7,215 nucleotides of DNA from Prevotellaceae bacterium (GCA_022508685.1 JAFLUS010000097.1:1-7215), one strand, 5' to 3'; shown: positions 1 through 6,199, counted from the first letter of the stretch. Numbers and translations are program-made. Notes: a model not told the origin generated them from the sequence alone.

Positions 1-276
1 TCGGAAATAGCGCGTTCAAAGGCTGCGAAAGCCTCAAGAGCATCTGCATTCCTGACTCCGTCACTTTTATCGGAAATAGCGCGTTCTTTGGCTGCGAAAG
101 CCTCAAAAGCATCTGCATTCCTGATTCTGTCACTTTTATCGGAGATAGCGCGTTCCAACGCTGCGAAAGTCTCAAGAGCATCTGCATTCCTGAATCTGTC
201 ACTTCTATCGGAGAGTATGCGTTCTGGTACTGCAGTAGCCTTAAAACGATTTACTGCTATGCCCCTACACCACCAT
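1..276 (+). repeat. 69-bp tandem repeat array encoding LRR units
   Basis: Units start at 1, 70, 139 and 208, an exact 69-bp period (23 codons). Units 1 and 2 differ at about 6 of 69 bases and units 2 and 3 at about 9; the fourth is more diverged. The array probably continues upstream of the window. Near-identity at silent positions suggests recent duplication or gene conversion, so copy number may vary between strains. Confidence 0.9.
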
Positions 277-401
277 CTCTAAACTACTCGTTCGATAATA
301 CAAAATCCTCGATGTGCCTCCATGTGCCTGTAGGAACAAAACATTTGTATGCCGAAGCAGATGAATGGAAAGATTTTGGAACGATTGTCGACGACCTCTA
401 A
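1..401 (+). CDS. BspA-like leucine-rich-repeat surface protein, C-terminal part (5' end outside window)
   Basis: The reading frame is open from the window edge (first full codon at 3) to TAA at 399-401, giving 132 residues without a start codon. It contains three nearly identical 23-residue repeats and a diverged fourth one, with the pattern [18 protein letters not shown], typical of the LRR_5/BspA (Treponema pallidum-type) leucine-rich repeat. After the repeats comes a short cap with a [20 protein letters not shown] stretch, a usual C-terminal ending of BspA-like proteins in Bacteroidales. In this family such proteins are cell-surface or secreted and some bind host proteins or other bacteria; the N-terminal signal needed to confirm export is not in the window. 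There is no C-terminal sorting domain after the cap. Family assignment is firm; the ligand is unknown. A terminator follows at 433-474. Confidence 0.87.
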   Translation, partial: GNSAFKGCESLKSICIPDSVTFIGNSAFFGCESLKSICIPDSVTFIGDSAFQRCESLKSICIPESVTSIGEYAFWYCSSLKTIYCYAPTPPSLNYSFDNTKSSMCLHVPVGTKHLYAEADEWKDFGTIVDDL

Positions 402-432
402 CCACAAAACGGATAATCGTCCGTCCAAGCAG

Positions 433-474
433 TGAACCCTAAAGTTGAAATCACATCTTTAGGGTTCAACTTTT
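433..474 (+). terminator. Intrinsic terminator after the BspA-like gene
   Basis: The arm 433-444 (TGAACCCTAAAG) pairs perfectly with 457-468 (CTTTAGGGTTCA), giving a 12-bp stem with a 12-nt loop, and a TTTT run follows at 471-474. It lies 31 nt after the stop codon at 399-401. A second, mutually exclusive 9-bp pairing, 441-449 with 465-473, shares bases with the first. Confidence 0.75.
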
Positions 475-588
475 ATGCAGCCCTTTCGGTTCTTCATAAA
501 TGCAAGCGAGCGGGAACAACAAAAGTGTAAAATAGGGCTCAATCCGCGCTTTTTGGTGATTTTCAGCGAGAAAACGAATATTTTTGCG

Positions 589-596
589 TAACTTTG
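589..596 (+). promoter_or_regulatory. Bacteroidetes-type -7 promoter box for the helicase/argF' unit
   Basis: TAACTTTG matches the Bacteroidetes primary-sigma -7 consensus TAnnTTTG. It sits 39 nt upstream of the chosen ATG at 635, predicting transcription from about 603 and a leader of roughly 30 nt. No convincing -33 TTTG box is seen at the usual distance of about 19-21 bp; this element is often weak in the phylum. The leader is too short for a long cold-shock-type 5' UTR. Confidence 0.6.
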
Positions 597-634
597 CCGC
601 TCGAAATCAGCATAAGTAAAAAAATTTGATTAGG

Positions 635-2563
635 ATGACATTTGAAGAATTGGGCGTATCGCAGGAAATACGTCAGGCAATCGAAGAATTAGGATTTGTA
701 CAACCCATGCCCGTTCAGGAGCAAGTCATTCCCTTCCTCTTGGGACACAACAACGACGTGGTGGCACTGGCACAGACGGGAACGGGCAAAACGGCGGCTT
801 ACGGACTGCCGCTGCTGCAGAAAATCTCACTCAACGAAGGAATTGAAGATACGAAATACGAAGGCGTCCGCGTGCAAGCCGTCGTCATCGCACCCACACG
901 CGAATTGTGCTTGCAAATCAGCGACGACCTGAAATCTTACTCCAAATACATCAACGGACTGCATGTCCTCCCCGTCTACGGCGGTTCAAGCATCGAGACG
1001 CAAATCCGCGCACTGAAGAAGGGCGTACAGGTCATCGTGGCAACGCCCGGCAGACTGGTCGACCTCATGAAGCGCGGCGTGGCAAAACTCGATGCCGTGG
1101 AAAACGTCGTGCTCGACGAAGCCGACGAGATGCTGTCAATGGGATTTTCGGAAAGCATCGACGAAATTCTCGAAGGCGTGCCCGAAAACCGCAACACGCT
1201 GCTGTTCTCGGCTACGATGAGCAAGGAAATCGAACGCATCAGCAAGAACTATCTGCGCAATGCAACGGAAATCGTCGTCGGAAGCCGCAACGAAGGTGCC
1301 GAACTCGTCAACCACATCTACTACCTCGTACAGGCCCGCGACAAATACAATGCTCTCAAGCGCGTTGCCGACTACTATCCCGAGATTTACGCCATCATCT
1401 TCTGCCGCACGCGAATGGAGACGCAGGAGATTGCCGACAAACTCATCAAGGACGGCTACAATGCCGAGTCGCTGCACGGCGAACTGTCGCAGGCACAGCG
1501 CGACCAGACGATGGCAAAATTCCGCAACCACACGGTGCAACTGCTCGTCGCTACCGACGTGGCGGCACGCGGCCTCGACGTCGACAACCTCACGCACGTC
1601 ATCAACTACGGACTGCCCGACGACATCGAAAGTTACACCCACCGCAGCGGACGAACGGGAAGAGCGGGAAAGGCGGGAACGAGCATCTGCATCATCCACG
1701 TCAAGGAACGCGGAAAGGTGCGTGCCATCGAAAAGCAGATAGGCAAGCAGTTCGTGGCTGAAACGCTGCCTTCGGGCGAGGAAATCTGCCGCAAGCAACT
1801 GATGAAGGTCATCGACGACATCGAGAAAGTGGAGGTCAACGACGAAATGATTGCACCCTTCATGGACGACATCTACCGCAAGTTCGAACTCATGGAACGC
1901 GACGAAATCGTCAAGAAAATGGTGTCGATGCAGTTCAACCAGTTCCTCAACTATTATAAGAACGCCCCCGAAATCATCCAGCCCAGCGCCAACGGCAAAG
2001 TGGCTGAAGAACGCATGGGCAGACGCGAGCGCGGCAAGAACCGCAACGAGCGTCGCGGCGGCAGCAGCAAGCAGGCTGAAGCGGGATACACGCGCCTGTT
2101 CATCAACATCGGCAAGAAAGACCGCCTCAATCCGCGTTCGCTGATGGGATTTGTCAACCGCCACGCCCAGAACCAGCACTTCAACATCGGACGCATCGAC
2201 CTGATGAACACGTACAGTTTCTTCGAAGTGCCCGAAGAGCAGACTTCCGACGTGATTGCTGCACTCAACAACAGCAATTTCGACGGACGGACGGTGAGCG
2301 TCGAAATCACCGACAACGCATCTGCCCCACGCACGCGCGACGATTTCTCCAACGGCAGACGCCAGTCTTTCCGCAACGAGAAGAAAGACAAGAAAGCGAA
2401 AAAGCGCAATAAGAAGTATGCCGACGACGCAGCCTTCGCTGCACCGAAGCCGAAAAGCGACGGACGTCCCGCATGGGCGCAGTTCTTCGAAGGACAAGTA
2501 GAAAACCAACCCTTCTACGGCATATTCGAAAAGAAGAAAAAGAAAGCGAAAAACAAGAAATAA
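635..2563 (+). CDS. DEAD-box ATP-dependent RNA helicase with DbpA-type RNA-binding domain (DeaD/CsdA-like)
   Basis: Cytoplasmic ATP-dependent RNA unwinding protein of 642 residues, probably acting in ribosome assembly, cold adaptation or RNA turnover like DeaD/CsdA. All core motifs are visible: Q motif with PMPVQEQ (24-30), Walker A AQTGTGKT (46-53), PTREL (87-91), TPGR (137-140), DEAD (161-164), SAT (192-194), IIFCRT (254-259), ATDVAARGLDV (306-316) and HRSGRTGR (336-343). A linker rich in R/G/K (about 455-482) leads to a DbpA-like RNA-binding domain (about 485-558, from YTRLFINIGKKD). The tail is highly basic (577-594), then has RPAWAQFFEG (611-620), and ends in a lysine run. The ATG at 635 is preferred over an in-frame TTG at 626 because it begins with the usual MTFEELG and fits the promoter. 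The stop is 12 nt before the carbamoyltransferase gene, so the two are probably cotranscribed. Substrate RNA cannot be read from sequence. Confidence 0.95.
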   Translation: MTFEELGVSQEIRQAIEELGFVQPMPVQEQVIPFLLGHNNDVVALAQTGTGKTAAYGLPLLQKISLNEGIEDTKYEGVRVQAVVIAPTRELCLQISDDLKSYSKYINGLHVLPVYGGSSIETQIRALKKGVQVIVATPGRLVDLMKRGVAKLDAVENVVLDEADEMLSMGFSESIDEILEGVPENRNTLLFSATMSKEIERISKNYLRNATEIVVGSRNEGAELVNHIYYLVQARDKYNALKRVADYYPEIYAIIFCRTRMETQEIADKLIKDGYNAESLHGELSQAQRDQTMAKFRNHTVQLLVATDVAARGLDVDNLTHVINYGLPDDIESYTHRSGRTGRAGKAGTSICIIHVKERGKVRAIEKQIGKQFVAETLPSGEEICRKQLMKVIDDIEKVEVNDEMIAPFMDDIYRKFELMERDEIVKKMVSMQFNQFLNYYKNAPEIIQPSANGKVAEERMGRRERGKNRNERRGGSSKQAEAGYTRLFINIGKKDRLNPRSLMGFVNRHAQNQHFNIGRIDLMNTYSFFEVPEEQTSDVIAALNNSNFDGRTVSVEITDNASAPRTRDDFSNGRRQSFRNEKKDKKAKKRNKKYADDAAFAAPKPKSDGRPAWAQFFEGQVENQPFYGIFEKKKKKAKNKK

Positions 2564-2575
2564 CACCTCAGCACC

Positions 2576-3538
2576 ATGAACGTATTTCAACACGTCAGCG
2601 ACATCGGTTCGCTCGACGTCGCACTCCGCGAAGCCTTCGACATCAAGCGCGACCGCTATCAGTTCCAGTCGCTCGGCAAGAACAAGACTGCCCTGCTCAT
2701 CTTCTTCAACAACAGCCTGCGCACGCGCCTGTCTACGCAGAAGGCAGCACTCAACCTCGGCATGAACGTCATCGTGCTCGACGTCAACCAAGGTGCGTGG
2801 AAACTCGAGACGGAGCGCGGCGTCATCATGGACGGCGACAAGAGCGAACACCTGCTCGAAGCCATTCCCGTCATGGGTTCGTACTGCGACATCATCGGCG
2901 TGCGCTCCTTCGCCACGTTTGAAAATCGTCGCGACGACTACGAAGAGAAAATCCTCAATCAGTTCATCCGCTACAGCGGACGTCCCGTCTTCTTCATGGA
3001 AAGTGCCACCGTGCATCCGCTACAGGCCTTTGCCGACCTCATCACCATCGAAGAATACAAGACGAAACCGCGTCCGAAGGTCGTGCTGACGTGGGCACCG
3101 CATCCCAAAGCCCTCCCGCAAGCCGTTCCCAACTCCTTCGCAGAATGGATGAACGCAGCCGACGTCGACTTCGTCGTCACTCATCCCGAAGGTTATGAAC
3201 TCGACCCGCAGTTCGTCGGCAACGCCCGCGTCGACTACGACCAGATGCACGCCTTCGAGCACGCCGACTTCATCTATGCCAAGAACTGGAGTTGTCCGGG
3301 TGTCACACGTCCCGAAGACTACGGAAAAATCCTCTCCACCGACCGCTCGTGGACGGTGGATGCCCGACACATGGCAGTAACCGACAACGCCCGCTTCATG
3401 CACTGCCTGCCCGTTCGCCGCAACATGATTGTTACCGACGACGTCATCGAATCGCCCAACAGCATCGTCATCCCCGAAGCCGCCAATCGCGAAATCTCCG
3501 CCACGGTCGTGCTCAAGCGAATGCTCGAAGCCCTGTAA
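2576..3538 (+). CDS. argF': N-succinylornithine carbamoyltransferase (SOTCase), arginine biosynthesis
   Basis: Transfers the carbamoyl group of carbamoyl phosphate to N2-succinyl-L-ornithine, giving N-succinylcitrulline in the succinylated arginine pathway described in Bacteroides. The 320-residue protein resembles B. fragilis SOTCase (recalled length about 318) across its whole length. Visible signatures are the carbamoyl-phosphate loop SLRTR (47-51), HPLQ (147-150) and HCLPVRR (276-282). The family forms cytoplasmic trimers. Residue 90 (within DGDKSEHLLEAIP) corresponds to Pro90 of the B. fragilis enzyme and Glu92 of the Xanthomonas N-acetylornithine enzyme, the position known to set succinyl versus acetyl choice. 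Here it is Ser; published E92S changes in the Xanthomonas enzyme gave succinylornithine activity, so SOTCase is the best call, not plain ornithine carbamoyltransferase. The start is 12 nt after the helicase stop and no promoter is seen between them. A strong terminator follows. Confidence 0.93.
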   Translation: MNVFQHVSDIGSLDVALREAFDIKRDRYQFQSLGKNKTALLIFFNNSLRTRLSTQKAALNLGMNVIVLDVNQGAWKLETERGVIMDGDKSEHLLEAIPVMGSYCDIIGVRSFATFENRRDDYEEKILNQFIRYSGRPVFFMESATVHPLQAFADLITIEEYKTKPRPKVVLTWAPHPKALPQAVPNSFAEWMNAADVDFVVTHPEGYELDPQFVGNARVDYDQMHAFEHADFIYAKNWSCPGVTRPEDYGKILSTDRSWTVDARHMAVTDNARFMHCLPVRRNMIVTDDVIESPNSIVIPEAANREISATVVLKRMLEAL

Positions 3539-3560
3539 ACATCATTTCACATAACTGCTC

Positions 3561-3602
3561 TTCAGGCGTATGCATTTCTCCGTGCATGCGCCTGAAATTT
3601 TA
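3561..3602 (+). terminator. Strong intrinsic terminator after argF'
   Basis: Arm 3561-3574 (TTCAGGCGTATGCA) pairs with 3583-3596 (TGCATGCGCCTGAA): 14 bp with a single G-U pair (3569/3588) and an 8-nt loop. It is followed by ATTTTAT. It begins 22 nt after the argF' stop and ends the first transcription unit. Confidence 0.87.
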
Positions 3603-3660
3603 TCTCTATTATATATATTCTTTTATTTTTTAAGAAAACTTTTTTTGATAATGATGATAG
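3597..3660. other. AT-rich stretch, possible DNA-unwinding element
   Basis: Positions 3601-3660 contain only 9 G or C bases in 60 (15% GC), including TATATATA and long T runs, while the flanking genes are clearly GC-richer. It lies directly before the array of DnaA-box-like sites. At 3662-3671 there is a perfect 10-bp palindrome, CTGTCGACAG, followed by TGTTGAAAAC. The easy melting is a direct reading of composition; a role in replication start is inference. Part of the T richness belongs to the terminator tail. Confidence 0.4.
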
Positions 3661-3741
3661 TCTGTCGACAGTGTTGAAAACAAAATGTTAAAAAACTTGC
3701 ATGATAAGTTATTGTACGGAGAACCGAAGTCAGCCATGTCG

Positions 3742-4009
3742 TTGTCAACACCTCAATTCACTGACCTTCATGCTGCTTCGCGCCCTTGTCAACACCCTGT
3801 ACACAACTTCGGCTGTTCATTATTTTCCGTCCGGATTTGTCCTCAATCCTGTTCACAATCCTGTACATATTTTCCTGAAAACTTTCGCTAACTTTTCTTG
3901 CCGCTTCACAGCCGTCGTCGGTATATAAAAATCAGCAGAAATTGCAACATAAAGTTTTCAATTTTTTTCGACAACTTGTGAACACCCTTCTCCACAACGC
4001 CTGTTCAAA
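3742..4009 (+). other. Cluster of DnaA-box-like 9-mers (candidate replication origin or multi-site protein-binding region)
   Basis: Nine same-strand sites follow a YTGTNMACA pattern loosely related to the DnaA box TTATNCACA: TTGTCAACA (3742 and 3786), CTGTACACA (3797), CTGTTCATT (3813), CTGTTCACA (3849), CTGTACATA (3861), TTGTGAACA (3976), TTCTCCACA (3988, one mismatch to TTATCCACA) and CTGTTCAAA (4001). Several neighbouring sites are 11-13 bp apart, about one helical turn, as in cooperative DnaA arrays. The whole gap 3539-4122 has no convincing gene. Against an origin: flanking genes all read the same way, the upstream ones pointing into the region, and sampled GC skew shows no sharp sign change across it. 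Confidence 0.4.
3844..3867 (+). repeat. 12-bp tandem direct repeat inside the DnaA-box-like cluster
   Basis: CAATCCTGTTCA (3844-3855) is followed immediately by CAATCCTGTACA (3856-3867), 11 of 12 bases identical. Each copy carries one CTGT-N-CA site, so the duplication places two sites on the same helix face. Confidence 0.7.
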
Positions 4010-4026
4010 ACTCTTTTTCCAAAATC

Positions 4027-4057
4027 ATTGTATAATGGATTTTATCCATTGTACAAT
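4027..4057. repeat. 14-bp inverted repeat upstream of the second promoter
   Basis: ATTGTATAATGGAT (4027-4040) pairs with ATCCATTGTACAAT (4044-4057) around a TTT loop; the only imperfection would be a G-U pair. No T run follows, so it is not a standard terminator. Its right edge is 23 bp upstream of the -7 box at 4081, a good place for a regulator operator over or just above the -33 region. An alternative is a structural element at the edge of the DnaA-box-like cluster. Confidence 0.6.
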
Positions 4058-4080
4058 ACGGCAGTTTCGGCGAAAATCCT

Positions 4081-4088
4081 TAACTTTG
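4081..4088 (+). promoter_or_regulatory. Bacteroidetes-type -7 promoter box for the prenyltransferase operon
   Basis: TAACTTTG, identical to the box before the helicase, lies 34 nt upstream of the ATG at 4123. It predicts transcription from about 4095 and a leader of roughly 28 nt. A clear -33 TTTG element is not seen at the normal distance. Regulation could involve the inverted repeat just upstream. Confidence 0.62.
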
Positions 4089-4122
4089 CAGCCTAAAATT
4101 CCATTTCAAAACAAAATCGAAG

Positions 4123-5013
4123 ATGAAACATTCACCGAAAGAATATGTGTTGGTAACGCGCCCGTGGTCGTTTCCGGCGAGCGCCATGCCCGTCATCGTG
4201 TCGTTGGCATGGCTGTTTGCCCGTCATCAATCGGTCAATCCGTGGATAGGGCTGTGGACGTTGCTCACCATCATCATTGTGCATGCAGCCGGCAACGTGT
4301 GGAGCGACTATTTCGACTTCAAGAGCGGTGTCGACCGCGACGATACGTATGGCGTGAAAATCCTGACGAGCGGCCAGTTCCAACCGAAGGAAATCATGCG
4401 GATTTCCATCGTGCTGCAACTGGCAGCCCTCGTTTCGGGCATCGCCTTGGTGTGCGCCACCGGCTCGACGTTGCTGTGGATAGGCGTAGCCGGCATTCTG
4501 CTCTCGCTGTGCTATCCGCCGCTGAAGTACATGGCACTCGGCGACGTCGTCATTTACCTCTGCTACGCCTTTCTGCCCATGACGGGCGTGACGTTCATCT
4601 GCACCGGCGCCATTCAGTGGGACGTGCTTTGGCTGAGCGCACCGGTCGGGCTGATAACAATATCCATTCTCCATGCCAACAACACCCGCGACATTGAAAC
4701 CGACCGACGTGCGGGCATCAGCACGTTGGCAATGATGATGGGGCAGACGACGTCGGCAGTGCTCTATTGCGCCGAAGTGCTCATCCCGTTCTTCTGGATG
4801 CTGCTGCTCGCCGTGCTCGGCATCGTGTCGTGGTGGACATCGCTCGTGTGGCTCGTGTTTCCGCTGTCGATGAAGAACGTGCGCACGATGATGAGTTATC
4901 GGCAAGGAGGCGTGGCAGCCTTTGCCCGGCTCGACGAAGCCTCTGCGCAGTTGCAACTCGCCTTCAGTCTGCTGCTCTCCGTCGGATTGCTGCTTTCCCA
5001 CTATTTAGGCTGA
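4123..5013 (+). CDS. UbiA-family prenyltransferase, MenA-like (probable quinone or lipid prenylation)
   Basis: Polytopic inner-membrane enzyme of 296 residues that should transfer a polyprenyl chain from its diphosphate to an aromatic acceptor. The two Mg-binding motifs are intact: NVWSDYFDF (58-66; N58, D62, D65) and NNTRDIETD (186-194; D190, D194). About eight hydrophobic segments are visible (roughly 18-34, 42-56, 95-113, 116-133, 140-160, 168-184, 212-248, 277-293). The NNxRDxxxD motif favours MenA, which converts 1,4-dihydroxy-2-naphthoate to demethylmenaquinone. However, the lysine usual in the MenA sequence GKxTLA is Ile here (GISTLA), and the N-terminus TRPWSFPASAMP resembles a Bacteroidales UbiA subgroup that I cannot firmly equate with MenA. 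It is the first gene of a four-gene unit and ends 8 nt before the next start. Membership of the superfamily is sure; the acceptor is not. Confidence 0.9.
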   Translation: MKHSPKEYVLVTRPWSFPASAMPVIVSLAWLFARHQSVNPWIGLWTLLTIIIVHAAGNVWSDYFDFKSGVDRDDTYGVKILTSGQFQPKEIMRISIVLQLAALVSGIALVCATGSTLLWIGVAGILLSLCYPPLKYMALGDVVIYLCYAFLPMTGVTFICTGAIQWDVLWLSAPVGLITISILHANNTRDIETDRRAGISTLAMMMGQTTSAVLYCAEVLIPFFWMLLLAVLGIVSWWTSLVWLVFPLSMKNVRTMMSYRQGGVAAFARLDEASAQLQLAFSLLLSVGLLLSHYLG

Positions 5014-5021
5014 AACGACGC

Positions 5022-5636
5022 ATGAAGCAAGTCACGTTTTCCGTCGGCATCGCCTTCGTCCTGTGGACACTGATGTTCTCTCCGTGGACGGCACCTCACC
5101 TGAATTTCTGGTGGGCAATGGCCACGTCCGCCCTGCTGCTCATGACGTGGGTGGCAGCCACGTGCAGAGATACGTTCCGTCTGCTGCGGTTTGCGCCGAC
5201 CGACATCGCGCTCGGCATCGCCGTCGCTGCCGCCCTGTGGGCAGTGTTCTACGCAGGCGACGCCCTCTCGTCAGCCATTCTGCCCTTCGCCCGTCCGCAA
5301 GTCGACGGCATCTATGCCATGAAGGACGGACAATCCCCCGTGCTCCTGTCCGCACTGCTGCTGCTCGTCATCGGTCCCGCCGAAGAAATCTTCTGGCGAG
5401 GCTACGTACAGCGCACCCTTGCCCGGCGCACCAACCCCAATCGTGCCTTCATCGTCACGACCCTCGTCTACACCCTCGTCCACATCGCATCCTTCAACTT
5501 CATGCTCATCATGGCAGCCATGGTGTGCGGCATCGCTTGGGGCGGACTCTACCGCCTCTTCCCCCGCCGGTTCGGCGCCATCGTCCTCTCCCACGCATTG
5601 TGGGACGCATTGGTGTTCATCTGGCTCCCTATCTGA
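5022..5636 (+). CDS. CPBP-family intramembrane metalloprotease (CAAX protease/bacteriocin-processing type)
   Basis: Membrane protein of 204 residues with about six hydrophobic segments. All CPBP/ABI active-site motifs are present: EExxxR (E121, E122, R126 in GPAEEIFWRG), a TM histidine (H154 in YTLVHIAS) and HxxxD (H191, D195 in LSHALWDALVF). In the family these glutamates and histidines form a metal-dependent site in the membrane related to Rce1; bacterial members have roles in bacteriocin immunity, peptide processing or unknown tasks. The ATG at 5022 (MKQVTF) is chosen because the N-terminal hydrophobic helix begins there. The same frame stays open upstream inside the prenyltransferase gene, but that part is rich in Arg/Ala and is a shadow. 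Nothing in the window indicates a bacteriocin. Translation is probably coupled to the gene 8 nt upstream. The substrate is unknown. Confidence 0.88.
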   Translation: MKQVTFSVGIAFVLWTLMFSPWTAPHLNFWWAMATSALLLMTWVAATCRDTFRLLRFAPTDIALGIAVAAALWAVFYAGDALSSAILPFARPQVDGIYAMKDGQSPVLLSALLLLVIGPAEEIFWRGYVQRTLARRTNPNRAFIVTTLVYTLVHIASFNFMLIMAAMVCGIAWGGLYRLFPRRFGAIVLSHALWDALVFIWLPI

Positions 5637-5665
5637 CAACACCCCGAACAACTGAAAACATATAT

Positions 5666-6199
5666 ATGGAAAAGATTGGCGTATTTTGTTCTTCAAACGA
5701 CGCAGTAGCCGACATCTTCAAGCAAGCCGCACGCGAGTTGGGCGAATGGATGGGCACTGCCGGCAAGACACTGGTATATGGCGGCAACGCCTCCGGACTG
5801 ATGGAAATCGTCGCACAGTCTGTCCACCGCAACGGCGGACGCGTCTACGGCGTCATCCCCCGCAAGTTGGTGCAGGAAGGCCGCGTCAGCGATGCCGTCG
5901 ACGTCGCCTTCCACTGCGAAGACCTCAGCGACCGCAAGCAGTGGCTCATCGGCGAAAGCGAAGCCATCGTCGTCCTCCCCGGCAGCGTCGGCACACTCGA
6001 CGAAGCCTTCTCCGCCATGGCAGAAAACACCTTCGGAATGCACGACAAGCGCGTCATCTTCTACAACGTCGACGGATTCTACGACCCCCTGTTCCAGTTT
6101 CTCGACACCCTGCAGCAGCGCGGCGTCGTCAACAAACCATGGAACGAAGTCTACCTTCGTGCCGACAACCTCGAACAACTCATCACCCACCTCCGCTAA
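5666..6199 (+). CDS. LOG-family nucleoside 5'-monophosphate phosphoribohydrolase (TIGR00730)
   Basis: Cytoplasmic Rossmann-fold protein of 177 residues, the usual size for LOG/YgdH-type proteins that split nucleotide 5'-monophosphates into base and ribose 5-phosphate; plant and some bacterial members release cytokinins. Seen are the N-terminal strand KIGVFCSSN (3-11), YGG (38-40) followed by GLM (44-46), RK (90-91), and the LOG signature at 105-113. This signature reads PGSVGTLDE, with Ser107 replacing the second glycine of PGGxGTxxE; Glu113 is kept. The loss of this glycine may change phosphate binding. The chosen ATG (5666) follows a 29-nt gap after the protease gene, with TATAT directly before it but no promoter box. 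In gut or oral bacteria a nucleotide-salvage role is more likely than hormone production. Older annotations call such proteins lysine decarboxylases, which is not supported. Confidence 0.87.
   Translation: MEKIGVFCSSNDAVADIFKQAARELGEWMGTAGKTLVYGGNASGLMEIVAQSVHRNGGRVYGVIPRKLVQEGRVSDAVDVAFHCEDLSDRKQWLIGESEAIVVLPGSVGTLDEAFSAMAENTFGMHDKRVIFYNVDGFYDPLFQFLDTLQQRGVVNKPWNEVYLRADNLEQLITHLR

Noticed and set aside
88..282. 64-codon plus-strand frame in the LRR repeat region
   Set aside because: It is the repeat array read in a wrong frame; the correct frame gives clear BspA-type LRR units and runs to 401.
626..634. TTG start three codons before the helicase ATG
   Set aside because: The ATG at 635 gives the usual family N-terminus MTFEELG, so the TTG is not needed.
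1136..3016. 626-residue open frame on the minus strand across the helicase and argF' genes
   Set aside because: It is an antisense shadow created by frequent GAC/GTC/CTC-type codons; the protein is a monotonous V/D/E/A/H-rich sequence without domains, and it spans two well-supported genes.
3685..3928. Two small plus-strand frames (68 and 75 codons) in the gap after argF'
   Set aside because: They lack a family resemblance and a leader element, and their repeated Cys/His/Pro-type residues come from translating the CTGTNCACA repeats.
3942..4697. 251-codon plus-strand frame entering the prenyltransferase gene
   Set aside because: It runs through the promoter and inverted repeat and then reads the prenyltransferase gene out of frame; R/H-rich without domains.
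4767..5021. Upstream extension of the CPBP protease frame
   Set aside because: The extra 85 residues lie inside the prenyltransferase gene in another frame and are R/A-rich; the natural hydrophobic N-terminus starts at the ATG at 5022.
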